The notes under the pieces are model-generated. The model was not told where the DNA came from. It saw only the letters and a list, made by a program, of their open reading frames with translations, and searched no databases. Shown piece by piece: positions 1-7,183 of a DNA stretch of 17,834 nucleotides. A program made the translations under genes and the position numbers. The DNA comes from UBA3496 sp964558115 (GTDB lineage: Bacteria > UBA8248). Location of the stretch: the NCBI GenBank assembly GCA_964558115.1, contig CAZLCI010000045.1, forward strand, positions 1 through 17,834, given 5' to 3'. Each line of letters opens with the position of its first letter. Positions within the stretch are counted from its first letter, which is position 1.

Positions 1-1415
1 GTGCAGAAACTGATCTAGATTTAGGGCATTATGAAAGATTTACACATGCAAGAATGGGGAAAGTAAATAACTTTACAGCAGGAAAAATATACTACAATGT
101 AATTAGCAAGGAACGTTCTGGAGATTATTTAGGAAGAACTGTTCAAGTAATTCCACATGTTACTAATGAAATACAGGATTGTTTTAAAGCAGCAGATCAG
201 GGGCAAGATGTTGTTATCTGTGAGATCGGGGGTACTGTTGGTGATATAGAGAGTCTACCCTTTCTTGAAGCGATTAGACAGTTTCGAAATGAAATGCAAC
301 AGAATGATGTTGTACATGTTCATGTGACTTTAGTACCTTTCATTAAAACCTCAGAAGAACTAAAGACAAAACCTACTCAGCACTCTGTAATGAAACTCAG
401 AGAAATAGGCATACAACCTGATATTCTCCTTTGCCGCACAGAGATGCAACTAGATAATGACTTAAAGGAAAAAATCTCTTTATTTTGCAATGTTTCTCCC
501 GAAGCCGTTATAACTGCTGTCGATGTCGATTCTATTTATGAAGTTCCTTTGAAATTTAATGAGGAGGGATTAGATAGAATTCTTGTAGAATTTTTACGAT
601 TAAATACAGAAAATCCAGATTTAGTTTTTTGGAAAAATTTTGTAAAAAAAACTAGAGAAAGTGAAGTGGTTGTGAAAATAGGTATAGTTGGTAAATACGT
701 CGATTTAAAAGAATCTTATAAGTCTCTTTCGGAAGCTTTGTCTCATGCAGGTTTTTCATCTGATGTACGTTTAGAAATTTCTTATATAGATAGTGAAGAA
801 ATTGAAGAGAAGGGAGCAGAAAACCTACTTGGGGAAGTTGATGGAATTTTAATTCCTGGTGGTTTTGGAGAAAGAGGTTTCGAGGGAATGATAATGGCTT
901 CTAAATACGCCAGAGAGAAAAAAGTTCCTTTCCTTGGTATTTGTCTAGGTATGCAATGTGCAGTGGTTGAATTTTCTAGAAATGTTTGTGAGCTTTCAAA
1001 TGCAAATAGCTCAGAGTTTTCAGAAGATACACCTTTCCCAGTAATTGCACTTTTGCCCGGCCAAGAAAATTTAGATTTAGGTGGAACTATGCGCTTAGGA
1101 TCTTACCCCGGAGTCTTGAAGTCGGATACCTTAGCGTCCAAAATATATAATGGTTCAAATAAATTTGAGGAGAGACATCGTCATAGATACGAATTAAATA
1201 ATAAATACCGAGATTCTATGGAAAAGAATGGATTGATTTTTTCAGGAATTTCGCCGAATGATGAATTAGTTGAGATCATTGAAATTTCGGGTCATCCTTT
1301 TTATTTCGGATGTCAATTTCATCCTGAATTTAAAAGTGCACCGTTTTCTCCTCATCCTGTTTTTGTGTCTTTTGTAGAAGCTGCAAAAAATGCCCGAAGT
1401 GAACTTTTTAAATGA
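1..1415 (+). CDS. pyrG: CTP synthase (5' end cut by window edge)
   Basis: Makes CTP from UTP, ATP and glutamine in the cytosol, the last step of pyrimidine nucleotide synthesis. The frame is open from base 3 to the TGA at 1413-1415. It begins with AETDLDLGHYERF, a hallmark near residue 70 of CTP synthases, so about 69 residues are missing on the left and the ATG at 54 is internal. The synthetase domain shows CEIGGTVGDIES and KTKPTQHSV. The C-terminal class I glutamine amidotransferase domain has GGFGERG, the nucleophile cysteine in LGICLGMQ (codon 942-944), HRHRYELN, and the His/Glu of the triad in FHPEF (codons 1320-1322 and 1326-1328). It is followed 36 bases later by kdsA, a familiar pairing because CMP-Kdo synthesis consumes CTP. 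Family assignment is certain; the true start lies outside the window. Confidence 0.97.
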   Translation, partial: AETDLDLGHYERFTHARMGKVNNFTAGKIYYNVISKERSGDYLGRTVQVIPHVTNEIQDCFKAADQGQDVVICEIGGTVGDIESLPFLEAIRQFRNEMQQNDVVHVHVTLVPFIKTSEELKTKPTQHSVMKLREIGIQPDILLCRTEMQLDNDLKEKISLFCNVSPEAVITAVDVDSIYEVPLKFNEEGLDRILVEFLRLNTENPDLVFWKNFVKKTRESEVVVKIGIVGKYVDLKESYKSLSEALSHAGFSSDVRLEISYIDSEEIEEKGAENLLGEVDGILIPGGFGERGFEGMIMASKYAREKKVPFLGICLGMQCAVVEFSRNVCELSNANSSEFSEDTPFPVIALLPGQENLDLGGTMRLGSYPGVLKSDTLASKIYNGSNKFEERHRHRYELNNKYRDSMEKNGLIFSGISPNDELVEIIEISGHPFYFGCQFHPEFKSAPFSPHPVFVSFVEAAKNARSELFK

Positions 1416-1419
1416 AAAT

Positions 1420-1441
1420 TAATTTCATGAGTTTGAAATTA
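1420..1441 (+). promoter_or_regulatory. Stem-loop in the pyrG-kdsA gap
   Basis: AATTTCA (1421-1427) and TGAAATT (1434-1440) are perfect inverted repeats around a 6-base loop. The flanking T1420/A1441 pair extends the stem to 8 base pairs. The stem is AT-rich and has no T-tract after it, so it is not a normal terminator. It ends at the first base of the AGGG Shine-Dalgarno sequence of kdsA. It could modulate kdsA translation or protect a processed end, but it could also be chance in AT-rich DNA. Confidence 0.3.
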
Positions 1442-1451
1442 GGGACGAAAA

Positions 1452-2282
1452 TTGAATTTATCAAGAGAAGTTAGTGTTGGCGATTTTGTGATTGGAGGGG
1501 ATTCTGTTCCTGTTTTGATTGCGGGTCCGTGTGTTATAGAAAACAAAGAAATTACGTTCAAATGTGCAGACGAACTCAGGAAAATATCTGATGAGCTAAA
1601 TATAAATGTAATTTTTAAATCATCTTTCGATAAGGCAAATCGAAGTTCATCATCTTCTTTCAGAGGTCCTGGATTAGAAGATGGATTAGCTATCCTTTTA
1701 GAGGTAAAAGAGAAAACAGGGTTGCCAATTTTATCTGATGTCCATTCTGTTTTTGATATTGAACAATCGGCAGGAATTCTTGATATTCTTCAAATACCTG
1801 CTTTTCTATGTAGACAGACTGATTTGATTAAGTCAGCAGCTGAATCTGGAAGAGTTGTCAATGTAAAGAAAGGTCAGTTTCTCTCTCCTTCTGACATGAA
1901 AAATGTAATTTTGAAATTTCATGGTTTTGGCTGTGAAAGCATTTTAATTACAGAAAGAGGAACGACTTTTGGATACAACGATTTAGTTTCCGATATGCGT
2001 TCTATTGTTAAAATGCGAGAGACTGGATGTCCAATTATTTTTGATGCTTCTCATAGTATTCAGAGTCCAGGATCTCTTGGAAACCAAAGTGGTGGGGATA
2101 GAGAAATGATTTTTCCATTGGCCAGGGCTGCTTCTGCAGTAGGTGTTGATGGATTTTTTATTGAGTGTCATCCATCACCAGACGATGCCTTGTCTGATGG
2201 ACCAAGTATGCTCAACTTGAAGGATTTGTACGAAGTTACCAAGACCCTTATTGCGTTAGATAACATAAGTCGAAATTCATAA
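1452..2282 (+). CDS. kdsA: 3-deoxy-8-phosphooctulonate synthase (Kdo-8-P synthase)
   Basis: Condenses phosphoenolpyruvate with arabinose 5-phosphate to give Kdo 8-phosphate, the committed step to the Kdo of the lipopolysaccharide inner core; cytosolic. The 276 residues match the family length. Visible signatures are IAGPCVIE (residues 23-30), FKSSFDKANRSS (55-66), RGPG (71-74), QIPAFLCRQTDL (114-125), KKGQFLSP (139-146), ITERGTTFGYNDL (166-178) and FDASHS (197-202). Cys27, His201, Glu238 and Asp249 match the metal ligands of the metal-dependent class; metal-independent enzymes such as that of E. coli carry Asn at the Cys position. The start is TTG: stops at 1428, 1434 and 1440 close the frame just upstream, and AGGG at 1441-1444 lies 7 bases before it. 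It probably shares the pyrG transcript. Confidence 0.96.
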   Translation: MNLSREVSVGDFVIGGDSVPVLIAGPCVIENKEITFKCADELRKISDELNINVIFKSSFDKANRSSSSSFRGPGLEDGLAILLEVKEKTGLPILSDVHSVFDIEQSAGILDILQIPAFLCRQTDLIKSAAESGRVVNVKKGQFLSPSDMKNVILKFHGFGCESILITERGTTFGYNDLVSDMRSIVKMRETGCPIIFDASHSIQSPGSLGNQSGGDREMIFPLARAASAVGVDGFFIECHPSPDDALSDGPSMLNLKDLYEVTKTLIALDNISRNS

Positions 2283-2308
2283 TTTTTCAGAAAAAAGTTG
2301 TAAAAAGA

Positions 2309-3622
2309 GTGAGTTTTTTCCGTCAATTTAATCCATATATAAGTGATTTCATGAAATTGAACAAGAAATCAATTTTTTTTGCCATTCTTTTAATTTTTAT
2401 TTATCTTATTTCTCTAGAAAATTCTGAATCTAGAACTCATCTTGAAAATAAAATTATAAATCAGGAAATTAAAGAATTAGAAATTAAAATCCGTTATATG
2501 GTAAAGAAGGGAAATCGTAAAAAAGCTATTGAGTTGTTAAAAAAAGCATCTTCGATTTCGAGTAATAGAAAATTATCATTGAAATTCAAACTTGCAACCC
2601 TTTATTTTCAAGATGCGCAATTTTCTAAATCTCTTTTAGAATTACGTGAATTATTAATAATAGATCCCCAATATATAGAAGCGATTATTCTGTCTGGAGA
2701 TATTCATTTCAAAAAAAAGTACTTTAGGAAAGCTCTAGAAAAATATAAAAATGCTCTAGAGTTAGACAAGGAAGATAGTGTTGTATTAGAAAGAATCAAT
2801 TTAATTAATTCGATAATTTCAAAGCAAAATATTCAGAAAAAAATATTTTATAAAGGACCACATCCTATTGCCATATCAATAGAAGTGGAAAAATTATTTT
2901 TTCTGAAAGATTATGAAAAAGCTAAAGTATTGATCGAAAAGAATTTAAAATTTTATCCTGATAATCCAAAGCTTTTGCTTTTAATTTCGAAGACTTACGA
3001 AAAGTTAGGATATCCTAATAAAGCTATTCTTGGATATAAGAAAGTTTTGAAAATTGCTCCTGATTGGTTGGACGTTTATGATAGTTTAGCCAAAATTTAT
3101 ATTCGTTCAGGAATGTTTAGAAATGCAATAAATATATATAAAAAAGGTGGATCGATACATAAAACAAATATAGATATGTATTTGAAAGCTGCCAAACTTT
3201 ATCAAAAGAGAGGTCTTTTAAAAAAATCACGAAAATTTCTTGAAAGAATTTTAAAAAAACATCCAAATTCGAAAAAAGTTTTATTGGAATTAGGTGAATT
3301 ATTTTGGAAGGCTAAGAATATAAGCAAGTCTAAAAAATACTTTAAAAAATTACTTTTAAATTCTCCAGAATCACATCATGCTTTGAATAGACTTGCTTGG
3401 TTTTGTTCAATGAAAATGAATTGTTTGGATAAAGGGATTCAAATGTCTAGAAGGTCTTTAGAACTTTCTCCGGAAAATCCATCTTATCTAGATACTCTCG
3501 CAGAATTGCACTTTAAAAAGGGTGAACGTATAAAGTCTCTTGAGTACATAAAAAAAGCAATTCTGATTAAACCTAGAAATATTTACTATAGATTGCAACT
3601 TAAAAAATTCAAAAAAAAATAA
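2309..3622 (+). CDS. Membrane-anchored or exported TPR-repeat protein
   Basis: A lysine-rich 437-residue protein. Residues 15-36 are a short basic stretch followed by a strongly hydrophobic segment (FFAILLIFIYLI), so a signal anchor or signal peptide is likely and the helical part would lie outside the cytoplasm. From about residue 70 to 425 it is built of 34-residue tetratricopeptide repeats; clear units are near 88-120, 122-154, 222-254, 256-285, 289-320, 323-353 and 391-424, with typical endings such as ALELDKED and ILIKPRN. TPRs are protein-docking scaffolds; no enzyme domain is seen. The GTG at 2309 gives the longest frame; the ATG at 2351 puts the hydrophobic segment in ideal signal position, but neither has a convincing Shine-Dalgarno. 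Two sampled lines are about 25-27% G+C, more AT-rich than sampled parts of the neighbours. Position after kdsA may suggest an envelope role, which is inference. Confidence 0.8.
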   Translation: MSFFRQFNPYISDFMKLNKKSIFFAILLIFIYLISLENSESRTHLENKIINQEIKELEIKIRYMVKKGNRKKAIELLKKASSISSNRKLSLKFKLATLYFQDAQFSKSLLELRELLIIDPQYIEAIILSGDIHFKKKYFRKALEKYKNALELDKEDSVVLERINLINSIISKQNIQKKIFYKGPHPIAISIEVEKLFFLKDYEKAKVLIEKNLKFYPDNPKLLLLISKTYEKLGYPNKAILGYKKVLKIAPDWLDVYDSLAKIYIRSGMFRNAINIYKKGGSIHKTNIDMYLKAAKLYQKRGLLKKSRKFLERILKKHPNSKKVLLELGELFWKAKNISKSKKYFKKLLLNSPESHHALNRLAWFCSMKMNCLDKGIQMSRRSLELSPENPSYLDTLAELHFKKGERIKSLEYIKKAILIKPRNIYYRLQLKKFKKK

Positions 3623-3650
3623 TGACATTTCAATTCTTTTTTCATAGAAT
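3622..3650 (+). promoter_or_regulatory. Sigma-70-type promoter for the cytidylate-kinase-like gene
   Basis: ATGACA (3622-3627, 5 of 6 to the -35 consensus), a spacer of exactly 17 bases, and TAGAAT (3645-3650, 5 of 6 to the -10 consensus). It overlaps the stop codon of the TPR gene and would start transcription near 3657, about 27 bases before the next ATG. It is the best two-box match in the first half of the window and suggests the kinase gene can be transcribed separately from pyrG-kdsA. Confidence 0.5.
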
Positions 3651-3683
3651 TTACTTAAATAGTTAATTTTTTGGAGGATAGTA

Positions 3684-4517
3684 ATGGGCATTCTAACTAT
3701 ATCTAGAGAACTGGGTAGTGGTGGAGATATTATTGCCAAGCTGGTAGCTCAAAGTCTTAATTGGACGCTCTTGGACAACAATGCTTTTGCAAAATCGGCT
3801 GAAGAATTTGGTTATGTTCGTGAAGAGCTTGAGCATATTGATGAACGAAAACCAGGCCTTGTAGAACGTTTCTTCAGAGACAGTCAATTAGTTTATCATG
3901 ATATAGTTAGAGCTATAATGTTTGAGTATGCTATTAAGGGAAACTGTGTTTTGCTTGGTAGGGGAAGCAATATCATTTTGTCAAATATACCAGGTGTCTT
4001 AAAAGTTCGAATAATTGCTCCAATGGATGTTAGAGCTAGTCGTTTGGTTGAAAACGAAGAGATTACAAAAAGTATGGCAGAGAAATTTATAGAACATAAT
4101 GATCAAGAAAGAACTTCTTATTCTCGACATTTTTTCAATGCAGAATGGGGAGAAGCAGTGAATTTTGATCTTGTTATTAACACACAAAATCTCAGTTTTG
4201 AGGATGCAAAACAATCTATTTTAGAACTTTTGAAAGAAAATAAAATGTTTCAGATTGATACTTCAGCCTTAGATATTCTTAAAGATCTTTCTTATTCTCA
4301 AAAAATCAAAGCTAAATTAATGGCAGATCAAAGAATTGACGCTACAGGTATTAATGTTTCTATAGGAGAAAATAATATGCTTTTGATTTCGGGAAGAGTT
4401 AATAGTGAAGAAGAGAAAGAAATAATTAATCAGTTGTGCAAAGAATTCCATCCTGAAGGAAAATTTGAGAATGAAATTCTAATCGTGCCACCAATAGAAG
4501 GATGGTATCCTGTATAA
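3684..4517 (+). CDS. Cytidylate-kinase-like protein with C-terminal BON-like domain
   Basis: Residues 1-185 resemble the cytidylate-kinase-like family (Pfam Cytidylate_kin2): an N-terminal ISRELGSGGDIIA loop, where GSGG replaces the classical GxxGxGK(S/T) P-loop, then LLGRGSNIIL (90-99) and an Arg-containing lid region with QERTSYSRHFF (141-151). Family members are presumed nucleoside monophosphate kinases, but the substrate is not proven. Residues about 196-268 look like a BON domain: a short helix, then a strand-turn-strand with LLISGRVNSEEEKE (233-246) and a final NEILIVPP strand (263-270). There is no signal peptide, so the whole protein should be cytosolic, whereas BON domains are mostly known from envelope proteins. 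GGAGGAT at 3672-3678 is a strong ribosome binding site before ATG. It converges on the next gene with 20 bases between stops. The kinase family is fairly sure; the BON call is moderate. Confidence 0.82.
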   Translation: MGILTISRELGSGGDIIAKLVAQSLNWTLLDNNAFAKSAEEFGYVREELEHIDERKPGLVERFFRDSQLVYHDIVRAIMFEYAIKGNCVLLGRGSNIILSNIPGVLKVRIIAPMDVRASRLVENEEITKSMAEKFIEHNDQERTSYSRHFFNAEWGEAVNFDLVINTQNLSFEDAKQSILELLKENKMFQIDTSALDILKDLSYSQKIKAKLMADQRIDATGINVSIGENNMLLISGRVNSEEEKEIINQLCKEFHPEGKFENEILIVPPIEGWYPV

Positions 4518-4537
4518 AAGTATACTTAATTTTTATT

Positions 4538-5698
4538 CTAACATTTTCCTAGAGCTTGATTTATATCGTCTCTCAGAATTTCAAAATCATCTAAGCCAAC
4601 GGAAAAACGTATTAGACCTTCTGGAATACAAGTAAGAAGAGAATTCTCTTTTTCTAGATCAGGGTATGCCATTTTGGCGTGATGTTCAGCTTGGCTCTCG
4701 ATACCTCCAAACCCTGCTGCTAGAAAAGAAACTTCTAGATTGTCAATAAATTTATCAGTAATCGTACGGTCTTTCATTTCAAAACTTATAAGTCCTCCAA
4801 AAGTATTCTTTAGGTATTTTAAGGCGTTATTGTGATCAGGATGACTTTCAAGTCCTGGATAAAAGACATTTTTTATTTTTTTGTGACCTTCTAGAAATTC
4901 CGCTAGTTTTAAAGCTGTTTCAGAAATTCTTGCCATTCGAATTCCAAGTGTTTTCATTCCTCTATGTAATAAAAATGCTTCGTTTATTCCTAGATTTGAA
5001 CCTAATAGCATTCTTTGTTCTTTTAAGGCATCTATTAAATTTTCAGAAGCTGAAATTGATCCAGCAACTATATCGTTGTGTCCCGATAAGTACTTAGTAG
5101 CACTATGTATGACAAGATCTGCTCCATATTCCAATGGGTTTAAGATAGCGGGTGAAGCTATTGTTGAGTCAACAATTAAATGAACCTTATTGCTATGGCA
5201 CCATTCTGACAATTTTTCTATGTCAGGGATAGAGAGAAGAGGATTTGAAGGAATCTCAACGAAGAGTACTCTAATTTCTTTTTCTTCAATTTGTTCAAGA
5301 GTATCTATATTAAAATTCGAAATAGTTAAAATTTCAATTCCGTATTTAGACAGAATTTTGTCGGCAAGATCTCTAGTATGTCGATAAGTAGTTTCAGGTA
5401 AAATTAATTTCTTTCCTGGTCCAAGTAAAGAAATTAGAGAACAAGTTATTGCAGCCATTCCACTTGAAAACAAGAGTGAAGATTCAGATTTCTCCAAACC
5501 AGATAAGTATGCTTCTGTTGCAACAGTGGTAGGATTTTCAAAACGAGAATAAAGAAATTTGTTTTTCTCTTCTCCATTATGAAATCTTGCCAATTCTGCA
5601 GTGTCTTTGAATGAGAAAGAAGCTGTTTGATATAGTGGTGCTATAAGCGGGTTTTTATCAGATACATTTTTCAGATCATTCGATTCTTTTTTACTCAT
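4538..5698 (-). CDS. Cys/Met-metabolism PLP enzyme (cystathionine synthase/lyase family)
   Basis: A 386-residue fold-type I PLP enzyme of the trans-sulfuration family (cystathionine gamma-synthase, cystathionine beta-lyase, O-acylhomoserine sulfhydrylase, methionine gamma-lyase). Seen are YSRFENPT (50-57, phosphate-binding Tyr/Arg of the partner subunit), the FSSGMAAI loop (77-84), Tyr105, VDST with Asp177, HSATKYLSGHND with the PLP lysine Lys202, and GLIRFSVGLDD near the C-terminus. The segment around Tyr105 (TYRHTRDLADKILSKYG) recalls cystathionine beta-lyases more than the YGGT form of gamma-synthases, so the exact reaction cannot be fixed from sequence. The start is ATG with AGAG about 9 bases upstream. 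It follows thrC on the same strand after only 21 bases, implying one transcript at the homoserine branch between threonine and methionine. A metB-like role is plausible; metC-like is the main alternative. Confidence 0.88.
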   Translation of the reverse strand: MSKKESNDLKNVSDKNPLIAPLYQTASFSFKDTAELARFHNGEEKNKFLYSRFENPTTVATEAYLSGLEKSESSLLFSSGMAAITCSLISLLGPGKKLILPETTYRHTRDLADKILSKYGIEILTISNFNIDTLEQIEEKEIRVLFVEIPSNPLLSIPDIEKLSEWCHSNKVHLIVDSTIASPAILNPLEYGADLVIHSATKYLSGHNDIVAGSISASENLIDALKEQRMLLGSNLGINEAFLLHRGMKTLGIRMARISETALKLAEFLEGHKKIKNVFYPGLESHPDHNNALKYLKNTFGGLISFEMKDRTITDKFIDNLEVSFLAAGFGGIESQAEHHAKMAYPDLEKENSLLTCIPEGLIRFSVGLDDFEILRDDINQALGKC

Positions 5699-5719
5699 AG
5701 ATTTTCTCTAAATAACAAA

Positions 5720-7057
5720 TTATTTATTTTCTTTGAAAAATTTGTCTAAAGTGAATAAAACTTTATCTAAATCATTAGGCAAATCAACAGGTTTGTTTGC
5801 ATGTATATTTGAAATGTCATTAATTTGATCTTGGTGATATCTAATTTTTACTTCTGTAAATTTCAGTCCATGAGCAGTAGAAATCACCACAACCTTTTCC
5901 TTAGGGTCTATTTCCCCTTTTTTGATTAATTTTTCCAAAACCGCTAAAGCAACACCAGTTTGAGGGCAGTTATACATACCCGTTTTATCTGCTCTAGCCA
6001 TTGCGTTTGCAAGTTCTTCTTCAGAAGCTTCTTCCACAATTCCATTGAAATGTTTAAGAGTTTTTATCGCACGCTTAAAACTCACAGGATTTCCAATTTG
6101 GATTGCAGTAGCAAGAGTAGTTTCTGCTTTCATAGATTCAAATGAATTAAAATTATTTATATAAGAGCGGTAAAGGGGATTCGCATTTTTTGCTTGTGCA
6201 CAAACAAGTCGAGGAAGTTTATCTATAAGACCTAGTTGTTGCATTTGAAGGAACCCTTTTCCCAATGCGCTAATATTTCCAAGATTCCCTCCTGGGATAA
6301 TTATTATATCAGGGACTTCCCAGTTAAATTGTTGTGTAAGTTCTATACTTACAGTTTTTTGTCCTTCTAATCTAATTGAATTAATGCTGTTAGCAAGATA
6401 AATAGGATATTTTTCGCAAACTTTTTGAACAATCTCCATGCACCCGTCAAAATCGGTATCAATCGATAAAACTAATGCGCCATTTGTAATAGGTTGAATT
6501 AATTGGGCAACGGAGACTTTATCTTTTGGAAGAAATATTAAAGATGGTATATTTGCAGCAGCAGCATAAGCTGCAAGTGCTGCAGAGGTGTCTCCTGTTG
6601 AGGCACATGCAAGAGCTTTTATCTCTTTACCATCATTAATCATTTGTTTTGTTGCGGAGACTAAAACAGTCATGCCTAGATCTTTAAATGACCCTGTATG
6701 ACTATTCCCGCATTGTTTTATCCAAAGCTCTGAAAGTCCAAGTTCTTTCTCAAGTCGCTCTGCCCAGAATAAATTAGTTCCACCTTCATAGAACGAAATA
6801 ATATTTTCATTTTCGACATTTGGAAAAATCCACTCTTTTTTCCCCCAGACTCCGCTTCCATGTGGCCAATTATTTCTCTTGTATCTATCATCGAATAAAT
6901 GTCTCCATTCGGAGGCGCTCTTTGACTGAAGTTCTTTTAAATCATGTTCTACTTCGAGTAGTTCCCCACATTGACGACATCTATAAATTGTCTCGAAAAC
7001 AGAATAAGAGGTTTCACAATTTTCATTTGTACATTTTAACCAGCAATTATAATTCAT
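5720..7057 (-). CDS. thrC: Threonine synthase
   Basis: Converts O-phosphohomoserine to threonine using PLP; cytosolic. The 445-residue protein starts with a zinc-ribbon-like module, C9-x4-C14 and C27-x2-C30, often found before the catalytic domain in this branch of threonine synthases. The PLP lysine is Lys125 in GNSHTGSFKDLGM. ACASTGDTSAALAAYAA and PGGNLGNISALGKGF provide the substrate and phosphate loops, and the C-terminal part has the NCPQTGVALAVLEKL stretch common to the family. The ATG at 7057 has only a weak GGGTG upstream. It lies between an MFS gene (126-base gap, with a possible promoter) and the trans-sulfuration enzyme (21-base gap). Threonine synthase competes for the same homoserine-derived pool as methionine synthesis, which gives the pair metabolic sense. 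Family assignment is very secure. Confidence 0.95.
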   Translation of the reverse strand: MNYNCWLKCTNENCETSYSVFETIYRCRQCGELLEVEHDLKELQSKSASEWRHLFDDRYKRNNWPHGSGVWGKKEWIFPNVENENIISFYEGGTNLFWAERLEKELGLSELWIKQCGNSHTGSFKDLGMTVLVSATKQMINDGKEIKALACASTGDTSAALAAYAAAANIPSLIFLPKDKVSVAQLIQPITNGALVLSIDTDFDGCMEIVQKVCEKYPIYLANSINSIRLEGQKTVSIELTQQFNWEVPDIIIIPGGNLGNISALGKGFLQMQQLGLIDKLPRLVCAQAKNANPLYRSYINNFNSFESMKAETTLATAIQIGNPVSFKRAIKTLKHFNGIVEEASEEELANAMARADKTGMYNCPQTGVALAVLEKLIKKGEIDPKEKVVVISTAHGLKFTEVKIRYHQDQINDISNIHANKPVDLPNDLDKVLFTLDKFFKENK

Positions 7058-7122
7058 ATGACACCCGTCTTAAGGTCTGAAGATTTTAATGTTGCCAATA
7101 ATTTCTTAGACAATATTTACGA

Positions 7123-7151
7123 ACTTTAATGTTATATAGAGTATTTGTAAA
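7123..7151 (-). promoter_or_regulatory. Candidate thrC promoter
   Basis: Read on the minus strand: TTTACA (7151-7146, 5 of 6 to the -35 consensus), a 17-base spacer, and TAAAGT (7128-7123, 4 of 6 to the -10 consensus). It lies in the 126-base gap upstream of thrC and would leave a leader of about 60 bases. I saw no attenuator-like hairpin or threonine/isoleucine-rich leader peptide. The match is moderate, and such boxes arise by chance in AT-rich DNA. Confidence 0.3.
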
Positions 7152-7183
7152 CAAGGTGGTGAAGAAAGGAGTATTTGTTCTGG

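Noticed and set aside
54..1415. pyrG starting at the ATG at 54
   Set aside because: The conserved AETDLDLGHYERF lies in frame upstream of this ATG, so the gene begins outside the window.
3684..4517. Canonical cytidylate kinase (cmk)
   Set aside because: The P-loop and lid differ from Cmk and match the distinct cytidylate-kinase-like family, so the substrate is left open.
4518..4527. AAGTATACTT palindrome between the convergent kinase-like and trans-sulfuration genes
   Set aside because: A 10-base palindrome without a loop cannot form a useful terminator hairpin and is expected by chance in AT-rich DNA.
5190..5387. Plus-strand 65-codon open frame inside the trans-sulfuration gene
   Set aside because: It is an antisense shadow of a conserved PLP-enzyme region with no recognisable product.
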